Part shown: in pieces, positions 28,301 through 40,200 of the stretch | Layout of the letters: each line of letters opens with the position of its first letter | How positions within the stretch are numbered: the stretch's first letter is position 1 | Source of the DNA: Calliopsis andreniformis | Taxonomy: Eukaryota > Arthropoda > Insecta > Hymenoptera > Andrenidae | Assembly (NCBI RefSeq): GCF_051401765.1 | Contig: NW_027480495.1 | Location: forward strand, 1,116,001-1,180,000 | DNA length: 64,000 nucleotides | Reading direction: 5' to 3' | Notes under the pieces: generated by a model | Seen by the model: only the letters and a program-made list of their open reading frames with translations | Told to the model about the DNA's origin: nothing | Database searches by the model: none | Made by a program: the position numbers and the translations under genes

Positions 28301-29577
28301 AATACCCAATCCTCAATTTCAATCCTCAATCCTCAATCCTCATTTCTCAATCCTCAATCCTCAACCCTCAGCCCTCATACTCCATCCTCAGTACTCAATC
28401 CTCTATTCTCAATCTTCAATCCTCAATACTCAATCTTCAATCCTCATTCCTCAATCCTCAATCCTCAATCCTCAATCTTCAATCCTCAATACTCAATCTG
28501 CAATCCTCAATCCTTAAACCTCAATCCTCAATCCTCATTCCTCAATCCTCAATACCCAATCCTCAATCCTCAATCCTCAATCCTCAATCCTCAATCCTCA
28601 ATCTTCAACCCTGAATACTCAATCCTCAATACTCAATCCTCAATCTTCAATCCTCAATACTCAATCTTCAATCCTCAATCCTCAATCCTCAATCCTCAAT
28701 ATTCAATCATCAATACTCAATCTTCAAATCTCAATCCTCAATCCTCAATTCTCAATCCTCAATCCTCAATCCTCAATCCTCAATCCTCAATCCTCAATCC
28801 TCAATCCACAATCCTCAACCTTCTATACTCAATAATCAATCTCCAATCCTAGATCGTCAATCCTCAATCCTCAATCCTCAATCTTCAACCCTGAATCCTC
28901 AATCCTCAATACTCAATACTCAATCTTCAATCCTCAATACTCAATCTTCAATCCTCAATCCTCAATCCTCAATCCTCAGTCCTCAATCTTCAACCCTCAA
29001 CACTCAACCTTCAATCCTCAATCCTCAATCCTCAATCCTCAATCATCAATCTTCAATCCTCATCACTAATCTTCAATCCTCAATCCTCAATCCTCAATCC
29101 TCAATCCTCATTCCCCAACCCTCAATCCTCATTCCTCAAAGCTCAATCCTCAACCCTCAGTCCTCATACTCAATTCTCAATCCTCAATCCTCAATCCTCA
29201 ATCCTCAATCCTCAATCCTCAATCCTCAATCCTCAATCCTCAATCCTCAATCCTCAATTCTCAATCCTCAATCCTCAGTCCTCAGTCGTCGAATCTCAAT
29301 CCCCGACGCTTAGCACTCATCCTCAATCCTCAGTCCTCAATCCTCAATCCTCAAACCTAAATCCTCTACCGTCAGTCCTCAATCCTCAATCCTCAAACCT
29401 CAATCCTCAATCCTCAATATTCAATCATCAATACTCAATCTTCAATCCTCAATCCTGAATCCTCAATCCTCAATCCTCAATCCTCAATCCTCAATATTCA
29501 ATCATCAATACTCAATCTTCAACCCTCAATCTTCAATCCTCAATACTCAATCTTCAATCCTCAATCCTCAATCCTCA

Positions 29578-32500
29578 ATCTCAATCCTCAATCTTCAATC
29601 CTCAACACTCAATCTTCAATACTCAATCCTCAATCCTCAATTCTCAATCCTCATTCTTCAATCCTCAATACCCAATCCTCAATCTTCAATTCTCAATCCT
29701 CAATCCTCAATCCCAATTCCTCAATCCTCATTCTTCAATCCTCAATACCCAATCCTCAATCTTCAATCCTCAATCCTCAAACCTCAATCCTCAATCCTCA
29801 ATCCTCAATCTTCAATCCTCAATACTCAATCTGCAACCCTCAATCCTCAAACCTCAATCCTCAATCCTCATTCCTCAATCCTCAATACCCAATCCTCAAT
29901 CCTCAGTACTCAATCCTCAATCCTCAATCCTCAGTCCTCAATCTTCAACCCTCAACACTCAACCTTCAATCCTCAATCCTCAATCCTCAATCCTCAATCC
30001 TCAATCTTCAATCCTCATCACTAATCTTCAATCCTCAATCCTCAATCCTCAATCCTCAATCCTCAATCCTCAATCCTCAATCCTCAACCTTCAATCCTCA
30101 ATTCTCAATCTCAATCCTCGATCCTCAATCATCAATCCTCAATCCTCAATCCTCAGGCATCAATACTCAATCTTCAATGCTCAATCCTCAATCCTCAATC
30201 CTCAATCCTCATTCCCCAACCCTCAATCCTCATTCCTCAAAGCTCAATCCTCAACCCTCAGTCCTCATACTCAATTCTCAATCTTAATCCTCAATCCTCA
30301 AATCCTGAATCCTCAATCCTCAATACTCAATCCTCAATATTCAATCATCAATACTCAATCTTCAACCCTCAATCTTCAATCCTCAATCCCAATTCCTCAA
30401 TCCTCATTCTTCAATCCTCAATACCCAATCCTCAATCTTCAATCCTCAATCCTCAAACCTCAATCCTCAATCCTCAATCCTCAATCTTCAATCCTCAATA
30501 ATCAATCTGCAACCCTCAATCCTCAAACCTCAATCCTCAATCCTCAATCCTCAATCCTCAATACCCAATCCTCAATCCTCAGTACTCAATCCCCAATCCT
30601 CAATCCTCAATCTTCAACCCTGAATCCTCAATCCTCAATACTCAATCCTCAATCCTCAATCCTCAATCCTCAGGCATCAATACTCAATCTACAATATTCA
30701 ATCCACAATCCTCAATCCTCAATCCTCAGGCATCAATACTCAATCTACAATATTCAATCCACAATCCTTAATCCTCAATCACAATCCTCAACCTTCAATT
30801 CTCAATACTCAATCTTCAATCCTCAATCCTCAATCCTCAATCCTCAATCCTCAATCCTCAATCCTCAATCCTCAATATTCAATCCCCAATACTCAATCTT
30901 CAATCATCAATCCTCAATCCTCAATTCTCAGTCGTCAATCCTCAGTCATCAATCCTCAATCTTCAATACTCAATCGTCAATCCTTAGTCCTCAATCCTCA
31001 ATCCTCGATCCTCGTTCCTCAAACCTCAATCCTCAACCCTCAGTCTTCATCCTCAATCCTCAAACCTCAATCCTCAATCCTCATTCTTCAATCCTCAATA
31101 CCCAATCCTCAATCTTCGGTCCTCAATCCTCAATCCTCAATCCTAATTCCTCAATCCTCATTCTTCAATCCTCAATACCCAATCCTCAATTTCTATCCTC
31201 AATCCTCAATCCTCATTTCTCAATCCTCAACCCTCAACCCTCAGCCTCATCCTCCATCCTCAGTACTCAATCCTCTATCCTCAATCTTCAATCCTCAATA
31301 CTCAATCTTCAACCCTCATTCCTCAATCCTCAATCCTCAGTCCTCAATCTTCAATCCTCAAACATCAATCCTCAATTCTCATCCTCAATCCTCAGTCCTC
31401 AGTCGTCGAACCTCAATCCACGACCCTTAGCACTCATCCTCAATCCTTGTTCCTCAATCCTCAATCCTCAAACCTAAATCTTCTACCGTCAGTCCTCGTC
31501 CTCAATCCTCAAACCTCAATCCTCAATCCTCAATATTCAATCATCAATACTCAATCCTCAATCTTCAATCCTCAATACCCAATCTTCAATCCTCAATCCT
31601 CAATCCTCATCCTCAATCCTCAATCTTCAATCCTCAACACTAATCTTCAATCCTCAATCCCCAATCCTCAATCCTCAATCCTCATTCTTCAATCCTCAAT
31701 ACCCAATCCTCAATCTTCAATCCTCAATCCTCAATCTTCAATCCTAATTCCTCAATCCTCATTCTTCAATCCTCAATACCCAATCCTCAATTTCAATCCT
31801 CAATCCTCAATCCTCATTTCTCAATCCTCAATCTTCAACCCTCAGCCCTCATCCTCCATCCTCAGTACTCAATCCTCTATCCTCAACCTTCAATCCTCAA
31901 TACTCAATCTTCGATCCTCATTCCTCAATCCTCAATCCTCAATCCTCAATCTTCAATCGCCAATACTCAATCTGCAATCCCCAATACTCAAACCTCAATC
32001 CTCAATCCTCATTACTCAATCCTCAATACCCAATCCTCAATCCTCAATCCTCAATCCTCAATCCTCAATATTCAATCATCAATCCTCAATTCTCAGTCGT
32101 CAATCCTCAGTCATCAATCCTCAATCTTCAATACTCAATCGTCAATCCTTAGTCCTCAATCCTCAATCCTCAATCCTCGTTCCTCAAACCTCAATCCTCA
32201 ACCCTCAGTCTTCATCCTCAATCCTCAAACCTCAATCCTCAATCCTCAATATTCAATCATCAATACTCAATCTTCAATCCCAATCCTCAACCTCAATCCT
32301 CAATCCTCACTCTTCAATCCTAAATACCCAATCCTTAATCTTCAATCCTTAATCCTCAATCCTCAATTCTCAATCCTCAATCCTTAATCCTCCGACCTCA
32401 AACATCAATATTCAACCCTCAGTCCTCGTCCTCAATCCACAACCCTCAATCCTCAGTCCTCAATATTCAATCATAAATATTCAATCTTCAATCCTCAATC

Positions 32501-33075
32501 ATCAATCCTCAATCCTCAATCCTCAATCCTCAATCTTCAACCCTGAATCCTCAATCCTCAATACTCAATCCTCCATCTTCAATCCTCAATACTCAATCTT
32601 CAATCCTCAATCCTCAATCGTCAATCTTCAATCCTCAATTTTCAATCCTCAACACTCAATCTTCAATCCTCAAACCTCAATCCTCAATCCTCAATCCTCA
32701 TTCTTCAATCCTCAATACCCAATCCTCAATCTTCAATCCTCAATCCTCAATCCTCAATTCTAATTCCTCAATCCTCATTGTTCAATCCTCAATACCCAAT
32801 CCTCAATTTCAATCCTCAATCCTCAATCCTCATTTCTCAATCCTCAATCCTCAATCCTCAATCCTCATTCCTCAATCCTCAATACCCAATCCTCAATCTT
32901 CAATCCTCAAACATCAATCCTCAATTCTCAGTCCTCAATCCTCAGTCCTCAGTCGCCGAATCTCAATCCCCGACGCTTAGCACGCACCCTCAATCCTCAG
33001 GTCCTCAATCCTCAATGCTCAAACCTAAATCCTCTACCGTCAGTCATCGTCCTCAATCCTCAAACCTCAATCCCA
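29578..33075. other. Cluster of single-base indels relative to all paralogous copies (possible consensus errors)
   Basis: Compared with paralogous copies, this stretch shows repeated one-base losses in short homopolymers: CC to C near 29580, TT to T near 30105 and 30275, CC to C near 30780, CCC to CC near 31245, AA to A near 31388, and losses near 32280 (C) and 32290 (A). Near 33001 one G is gained and near 33070 one C is lost. The A/A' offset moves from 25,525 to 25,527 across 32.28 kb as expected. Such changes are rare in the other paralogous stretches I compared. They may be local sequencing or polishing errors, or real mutations in an older copy. Confidence 0.65.
31190..31790. repeat. 601-bp segment present in A, absent from A'
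   Basis: The A/A' offset changes from 26,126 (31115 to 57241) to 25,525 (31957 to 57482). The extra segment is bounded by direct repeats starting TTTC and running through CTCATTTCTC at about 31190 and 31790, of which A' keeps one. It contains a CG-rich marker of the CGACCC subtype (31421). It could be an insertion in A by unequal exchange or a deletion in A'. Confidence 0.7.
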
Positions 33076-33719
33076 ATCCTCAATATTCAATCAGCAATAC
33101 TCAATCTTCAATCCTCAATCCTCAATCCTCAATCCTCAATCCTCAATCCTCAATCCTCAATATTCAATCATCAATACTCAATCTTCAACACTCAATCTTC
33201 AATCCTCAATACTCAATCTTCCATCCTCAATCCTCAATCCTCAATCCTCAATCCTCAATCCTCAGGCATCAATACTCAATCTACAATATTCAATCCGCAA
33301 TCCTTAATCCTCAATCCACAATCCTCAACCTTCAATACTCAATACTCAATCTTCATTCCTCAATCCTCAATCCTCAATCCTCAATCCTCAATCCTCAATC
33401 CGCAATATTCAATCCTCAATACTCAATCTTCAATCATCAATCCTCAATCCTCAATTCTCAGTCGTCAATCCTCAGTCATCAATCCTCAATCTTCAATACT
33501 CAATCGTCAATCCTTAGTCCTCAATCCTCAATCCTCAATCCTCGTTCCTCACACCTCAATCCTCAACCCTCAGTCTTCATCCTCAATCCTCAAACCTCAA
33601 TCCTCAATCCTCAATACTCAATCATCAATACTCAATCTTCAATCCCCAATCCTCAAACCTCAATCCTCAATCCTCATTCTTCAATCCTAAATACCCAATC
33701 CTTAATCTTCAATCCTTAA
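32778..33719 (+). other. Stop-free frame produced by the repeat, not a gene
   Basis: A 313-codon open frame, among the longest in the window, with its paralogue at 58305-59246. The product is only variations on a seven-residue cycle S-I-L-N-P-Q-S, which all three + frames of TCAATCC encode. The two paralogues differ completely over about 30 residues, because a one-base gain near 33001 and a one-base loss near 33070 shift this copy into another frame, which again stays open. Indifference to frame, ATG codons that exist only as single-base variants, no conserved domain and no promoter context all argue against coding. The same applies to every other open frame here (for example 1403-2014, 6794-7447, 27122-27820, 31447-32352, 35929-36765). 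Confidence 0.9.
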
Positions 33720-34024
33720 TCCTCAATTCTCAATTCTCAATCCTCAATCCTTAATCCTCAGACCTCAAACATCAATATTCAACCCTCAGTCCTCGTCCTC
33801 AATCCACAACCCTCAATCCTCAGTCCTCAATATTCAATCATAAATAATCAATCTTCACTCCTCAATCCTCAATCCTCAATCCCCAATCCTCAATCCTCAA
33901 TCTTCAACCCTGAATCCTCAATCCTCAATACTCAATCATCCATCTTCAATACTCAATACTCAATCTTCAATCCTCAATACTCAATCTTCAATCCTCAATC
34001 CTCAATCCTCAATCCTCAATCGTC

Positions 34025-34690
34025 AATCCTCATTCCTCAATATTCAATCATCAATACTCAATCTTCAACCCTCAATCTTCAATCCTCAATACTCAATCTT
34101 CAATCCTGAATCCTCAATCCTCAATCCTCAATCCTCAATCCTCAGGCGTCAATACTCAATCTACAATATTCAATCCTCAATCCTTAACCCTCAATCCACA
34201 ATCCTCAAGCTTCAATACTCAATACTGAATCTTCAATCCTCAATCCTCAATCCTCAATCCTCAATCCTCAATCTTCAATCCTCGATCCTCAATCCTCAAT
34301 CTTCAATACTCAATCGTCAATCCTTAGTCCTCAATCCTCAATCCTCAATCCTCGTTCATCAAAGCTCAATCCTCAATCCTCAATATTCAATCATCCATAC
34401 TCAATCTTCAATCTTCAATCCTCAATCCTCAATCCTCAATCCTCAATCCTCATTCCTCAATATTCAATCATCAATACTCAATCTTCAACCCTCAATCTTC
34501 AATCCTCAATACTCAATCTTCAATCCTGAATCCTCAATCCTCAATCCTCAATCCTCAATCCTCAGGCGTCAATACTCAATCTACAATATTCAATCCTCAA
34601 TCCTTAACCCTCAATCCACAATCCTCAAGCTTCAATACTCAATACTGAATCTTCAATCCTCAATCCTCAATCCTCAATCCTCAATCCTCA
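34025..34690. repeat. Partial tandem repeat with 420-bp period
   Basis: About 245 bp beginning at CATTCCTC (34031) recurs at 34451, exactly 60 heptamers later, and diverges after about 34270. The same arrangement is at 59558 and 59978 in A', so it predates the A/A' duplication. Confidence 0.8.
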
Positions 34691-36071
34691 ATCCTCAATC
34701 TTCAATCCTCAATTCTCAGTCTTCAATCCTCGATCCTCAATCCTCAATCCTCAATGTTCAATCATCAATACTCAATCTTCAACCCTCAGTCTTCAATCCT
34801 CAATACTCAATCTTCAATCCTCAATCCTCAATCCTCAATCCTCAATCCTCAATCCTCGATCCTCAGGCATCAATACTCAATCTACAATATTCAATCCTCA
34901 GTCCTTAATCCTCAATCCACAATCCTCAACCTTCAATACTCAATACTCAATCTTCAATCCTCAATCCTCAATCCTCAATCCTCAATCCTCAATCCTCAAT
35001 CCTGAGGCATCAATACTCAATCTTCAATGCTCAATCCTCAATCCTCAATCCTCAATCCTCATTCCCCAACCCTCAATCCTCATTCCTCAAACCTCAACCC
35101 TCAACCCTCAGTCCTCATACTCAATCCTCAGTCCTCAATCCTCTATCCTCAATCCTCAATCCTCAATCCTCAATCTTCAATCCTCGATCCTCAATCCTCA
35201 ATCTTCAATACTCAATCGTCAATCCTTAGTCCTCAATCCTCAATCCTCAATCCTCGTTCATCAAAGCTCAATCCTCAATCCTCAATATTCAATCATCCAT
35301 ACTCAATCTTCAATCTTCAATCCTCAATCCTCAATCCTCAATCCTCAATCCTCATTCCTCAATATTCAATCATCAATACTCAATCTTCAACCCTCAATCT
35401 TCAATCCTCAATACTCAATCTTCAATCCTGAATCCTCAATCCTCAATCCTCAATCCTCAATCCTCAGGCGTCAATACTCAATCTACAATATTCAATCCTC
35501 AATCCTTAACCCTCAATCCACAATCCTCAAGCTTCAATACTCAATACTGAATCTTCAATCCTCAATCCTCAATCCTCAATCCTCAATCCTCAATCCTCAA
35601 TCTTCAATCCTCAATTCTCAGTCTTCAATCCTCGATCCTCAATCCTCAATCCTCAATGTTCAATCATCAATACTCAATCTTCAACCCTCAGTCTTCAATC
35701 CTCAATACTCAATCTTCAATCCTCAATCCTCAATCCTCAATCCTCAATCCTCAATCCTCGATCCTCAGGCATCAATACTCAATCTACAATATTCAATCCT
35801 CAGTCCTTAATCCTCAATCCACAATCCTCAACCTTCAATACTCAATACTCAATCTTCAATCCTCAATCCTCAATCCTCAATCCTCAATCCTCAATCCTCA
35901 ATCCTGAGGCATCAATACTCAATCTTCAATGCTCAATCCTCAATCCTCAATCCTCAATCCTCATTCCCCAACCCTCAATCCTCATTCCTCAAACCTCAAC
36001 CCTCAACCCTCAGTCCTCATACTCAATCCTCAGTCCTCAATCCTCAATCCTCAATCCTCAATCCTCAATCC
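34268..36071. repeat. 902-bp tandem duplication (two units)
   Basis: The unit from about 34268 to 35169 is repeated from 35170 to 36071 (ATCTTC at 34271 and 35173; ATGTTC blocks at 34754 and 35656). One visible difference is CTCTATCC near 35151 against CTCAATCC in the second unit. A' has only one such unit (around 60281), and its flank continues like the right-hand unit of A, so the duplication happened in A after the A/A' event, or A' lost a unit. Between A and A' one heptamer also differs (273 against 266 bp). Confidence 0.82.
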
Positions 36072-36643
36072 TCAATCCTCAATATTCAATCCTCAATACT
36101 CAATCTTCAATCATCAATCCTCAATCCTCAATTCTCAGTCGTCAATCCTCAGTCATCAATCCTCAATCTTCAATACTCAATCGTCAATCCTTAGTCCTCA
36201 ATCCTCAATCCTCAATCCTCGTTCCTCAAACCTCAATACTCAACCCTCAGTCTTCATCCTCAATCCTCAAACCTCTATCCTCAATCCTCAATATTCAAAC
36301 ATCAATACTCAATCTTCAATCCTCAATCCTCAAACCTCAATCCTCAATCCTCATTCTTCAATCCTAAATACCCAATCCTCAATCTTCAATCCTCAATCCT
36401 CAATACTCAATTCTCAATCCTCAATCCTTAATCCTCAGACCACAGACATCAATATTCAACCCCCAGTCCTCGTCCTCAATCCACAACCCTCAATCCTCAG
36501 TTCTCAATATTCAATCATCAATATTCAATCTTCAATCATCAATCCTCAATCCTCAATCCTCAATCCTCAATCCTCAATCTTCAACCCTGAATCCTCAATC
36601 CTCAATACTCAATCCTCAATCTTCAATCCTCAATACTCAATCT

Positions 36644-39600
36644 TCAATCCTCAATCCTCAATCCTCAATCCTCAATCCTCAATCTTCAACCCTCAACACT
36701 CAATCTTCAATCCTCAATCCTCAATCCTCAATACTCAATCCTCAATCTTCAATCCTCAACACTAATCTTCAATCCTCAATCCTCAATCCTCAATCCTCAA
36801 TCCTCATTCTTCAATCCTCAATACCCAATCCTCAATCTTCAATCCTCAATCCTCAATCCTCAATCATAATACCTCAATCCTCATTCTTCAATCCTCAATA
36901 CCCAATCCTCAGTTTCAATTCTGAATCCTCAATCCTCATTTCTCAATCCTCAATCCTCAACCCTCAGCACTCATCCTCCATCCTCAATCCTCAATCCTCA
37001 ATACTCAATCCTCAATCCTCAATCTTCAATCCTCAATTCTCAATCTTCAATCCTCGATCCTCAATCCTCAATCCTCAATATTCAATCATCTATACTCGAT
37101 CTTCAACCCTCAATCTTCAATCCTCAATACTCAATCTTCAATCCTCAATCCTCAATCCTCAACCTTCAATACTCAATACTCAATCTTCAATCCTCAATCC
37201 TCAATCCTCAATCCTCTATCCTCAATCCTCAATCCTCAATATTCAATCCTCAATGCTCAATCTTCAATCATGAATCCTCAGTCCTCAATTCTCAGTCGTC
37301 AATCCTCAGTCATCAATCCTCAATCTTCAATACTCAATCGTCAATCCTTAGTCCTCAATCCTCAATCCTCAATCCTCGTTCCTCAAACCTCAATCCTCAA
37401 CCCTCAGTCTTCATCCTCAATCCTCAAACCTCAATCCTCAATCCTCAATATTCAATCATCAATACTCAATCTTCAATCCTCAATCCTCAAACCTCAATCC
37501 TCAATCCTCATTCTTCAATCCTAAATACCTAATCCTCAATCTTCAATCCTCAATCCTCAATCCTCAATTCTCAATCCTCAATCCTTAGTCCCCGGACCTC
37601 AAACATCAATATTCAACCCTTAGTCCTCGTCCACAATCCACAACCCTCAATCCGCAGTCATCAATATTCAATCATCAATATTCAATATTCAATCCTCAAT
37701 CCTCAATCCTCAATCCTCAATCCTCAATCCTCAATCCTCATTCTTCAATCCTCAATACCCAATCCTCAATTTCAATCCTCAATCCTCAATCCTCATTTCT
37801 CAATCCTCAATCCTCAACCCTCAGCCCTCATACTCCATCCTCAGTACTCAATCCTCTATCCTCAATCTTCAATCCTCAATACTCAATCTTCAATCCTCAT
37901 TCCTCAATCCTCAATCCTCAATCCTCAATCTTCAATCCTCAATACTCAATCTGCAATCCTCAATCCTTAAACCTCAATCCTCAATCCTCATTCCTCAATC
38001 CTCAATACCCAATCCTCAATCCTCAATCCTCAATCCTCAATCCTCAATCCTCAATCTTCAACCCTGAATCCTCAATCCTCAATACTCAATACTCAATCTT
38101 CAATCCTCAATACTCAATCTTCAATCCTCAATCCTCAATCCTCAATCCTCAATCCTCAATCCTCAATCCACAATCCTCAACCTTCTATACTCAATAATCA
38201 ATCTCCAATCCTTGATCGTCAATCCTCAATCCTCAATCCTCAATCTTCAACCCTGAATCCTCAATCCTCAATACTCAATACTCAATCTTCAATCCTCAAT
38301 ACTCAATCTTCAATCCTCAATCCTCAATCCTCAATCCTCAGTCCTCAATCTTCAACCCTCAACACTCAACCTTCAATCCTCAATCCTCAATCCTCAATCC
38401 TCAATCCTCAATCTTCAATCCTCATCACTAATCTTCAATCCTCAATCCTCAATCCTCAATCCTCAATCCTCATTCCCCAACCCTCAATCCTCATTCCTCA
38501 AAGCTCAATCCTCAACCCTCAGTCCTCATACTCAATTCTCAATCCTCAATCCTCAATCCTCAAACCTCAATCCTCAATCCTCAATATTCAATCATCAATA
38601 CTCAATCTTCAATCCTCAATCCTCAATCCTCAATCCTCAATCCTCAATCCTCAATCCTCAATCCTCAATCCTCAATCCTCAATCCTCAATCCTCAATTCT
38701 CAATCCTCAATCCTCAGTCCTCAGTCGTCGAATCTCAATCCCCGACGCTTAGCAGTCATCCTCAATCCTCAGTCCTCAATCCTCAATCCTCAAACCTAAA
38801 TCCTCTACCGTCAGTCCTCAATCCTCAATCCTCAAACCTCAATCCTCAATCCTCAATATTCAATCATCAATACTCAATCTTCAATCCTCAATCCTGAATC
38901 CTCAATCCTCAATCCTCAATCCTCAATCCTCAATATTCAATCATCAATACTCAATCTTCAACCCTCAATCTTCAATCCTCAATACTCAATCTTCAATCCT
39001 CAATCCTCAATCCTCAATCCTCAATCCTCAATCTTCAATCCTCAACACTCAATCTTCAATACTCAATCCTCAATCCTCAATTCTCAATCCTCATTCTTCA
39101 ATCCTCAATACCCAATCCGCAATCTTCAATTCTCAATCCTCAATCCTCAATCCCAATTCCTCAATCCTCATTCTTCAATCCTCAATACCCAATCCTCAAT
39201 CTTCAATCCTCAATCCTCAAACCTCAATCCTCAATCCTCAATCCTCAATCTTCAATCCTCAATACTCAATCTGCAACCCTCAATCCTCAAACCTCAATCC
39301 TCAATCCTCATTCCTCAATCCTCAATACCCAATCCTCAATCCTCAGTACTCAATCCTCAATCCTCAATCCTCAGTCCTCAATCTTCAACCCTCAACACTC
39401 AACCTTCAATCCTCAATCCTCAATCCTCAATCCTCAATCCTCAATCTTCAATCCTCATCACTAATCTTCAATCCTCAATCCTCAATCCTCAATCCTCAAT
39501 CCTCAATCCTCAATCCTCAATCCTCAACCTTCAATCCTCAATTCTCAATCTTCAATCCTCGATCCTCAATCATCAATCCTCAATCCTCAATCCTCAGGCA

Positions 39601-40200
39601 TCAATACTCAATCTTCAATGCTCAATCCTCAATCCTCAATCCTCAATCCTCATTCCCCAACCCTCAATCCTCATTCCTCAAAGCTCAATCCTCAACCCTC
39701 AGTCCTCATACTCAATTCTCAATTCTTAATCCTCAATCCTCAATCCTCAATCTTCAATCCTCAATAATCAATCTCCAATCCTCAATACTCTATCCTCGAT
39801 CCTCAATCCTCAGGCATCAATAATCAATCTTCAATACTCAATCCTCAATCCTCAATCCTCAATCCTCAATCCTCAAACCTCAATCCTCAATCCTCAATAT
39901 TCAATCATCAATACTCAATCTTCAATCCTCAATCCTCAATCCTCAATCCTCAATCCTCAATCCTCAATCCTCAATCCTCAATCCTCAATCCTCAATCCTC
40001 AATCCTCAATCCTCAATCCTCAATTCTCAATCCTCAATCCTCAATCCTCAGTCCTCAGTCGTCGAATCTCAATCCCCGACGCTTAGCACTCATCCTCAAT
40101 CCTCAGTCCTCAATCCTCAATCCTCAAACCTAAATCCTCTATCGTCAGTCCTCAATCCTCAATCCTCAAACCTCAATCCTCAATCCTCAATATTCAATCA
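36644..40200. repeat. 3,557-bp tandem unit, copy 1
   Basis: Repeated from 40201 at a constant 3,557-bp offset (36684 to 40241, 37270 to 40827, 38743 to 42300). The left part also matches 27.2-28.1 kb (offset 9,453 at 37270), and the block recurs in A' from about 61.26 kb. It contains a variant of the CG-rich marker ending TTAGCAG (38743), shared with the A' copy at 63354. The tandem copies at 40077 and 42300 read TTAGCAC. Confidence 0.83.
39922..40019. repeat. Longest uninterrupted run of perfect TCAATCC noticed (about 14 units)
   Basis: About fourteen consecutive perfect heptamers lie between a TCAATCT unit and a TCAATTC unit. Comparable runs of 11-12 units are at about 29178-29258 and 63220-63300. 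Perfect runs elsewhere are usually 4-8 units. Long perfect runs are expected sites for slippage and unequal exchange. Confidence 0.8.

Noticed and set aside
31190..31790. 601-bp A-specific segment as a transposon insertion
   Set aside because: It consists of ordinary satellite blocks found elsewhere, with no terminal repeats, target-site duplication or coding capacity.
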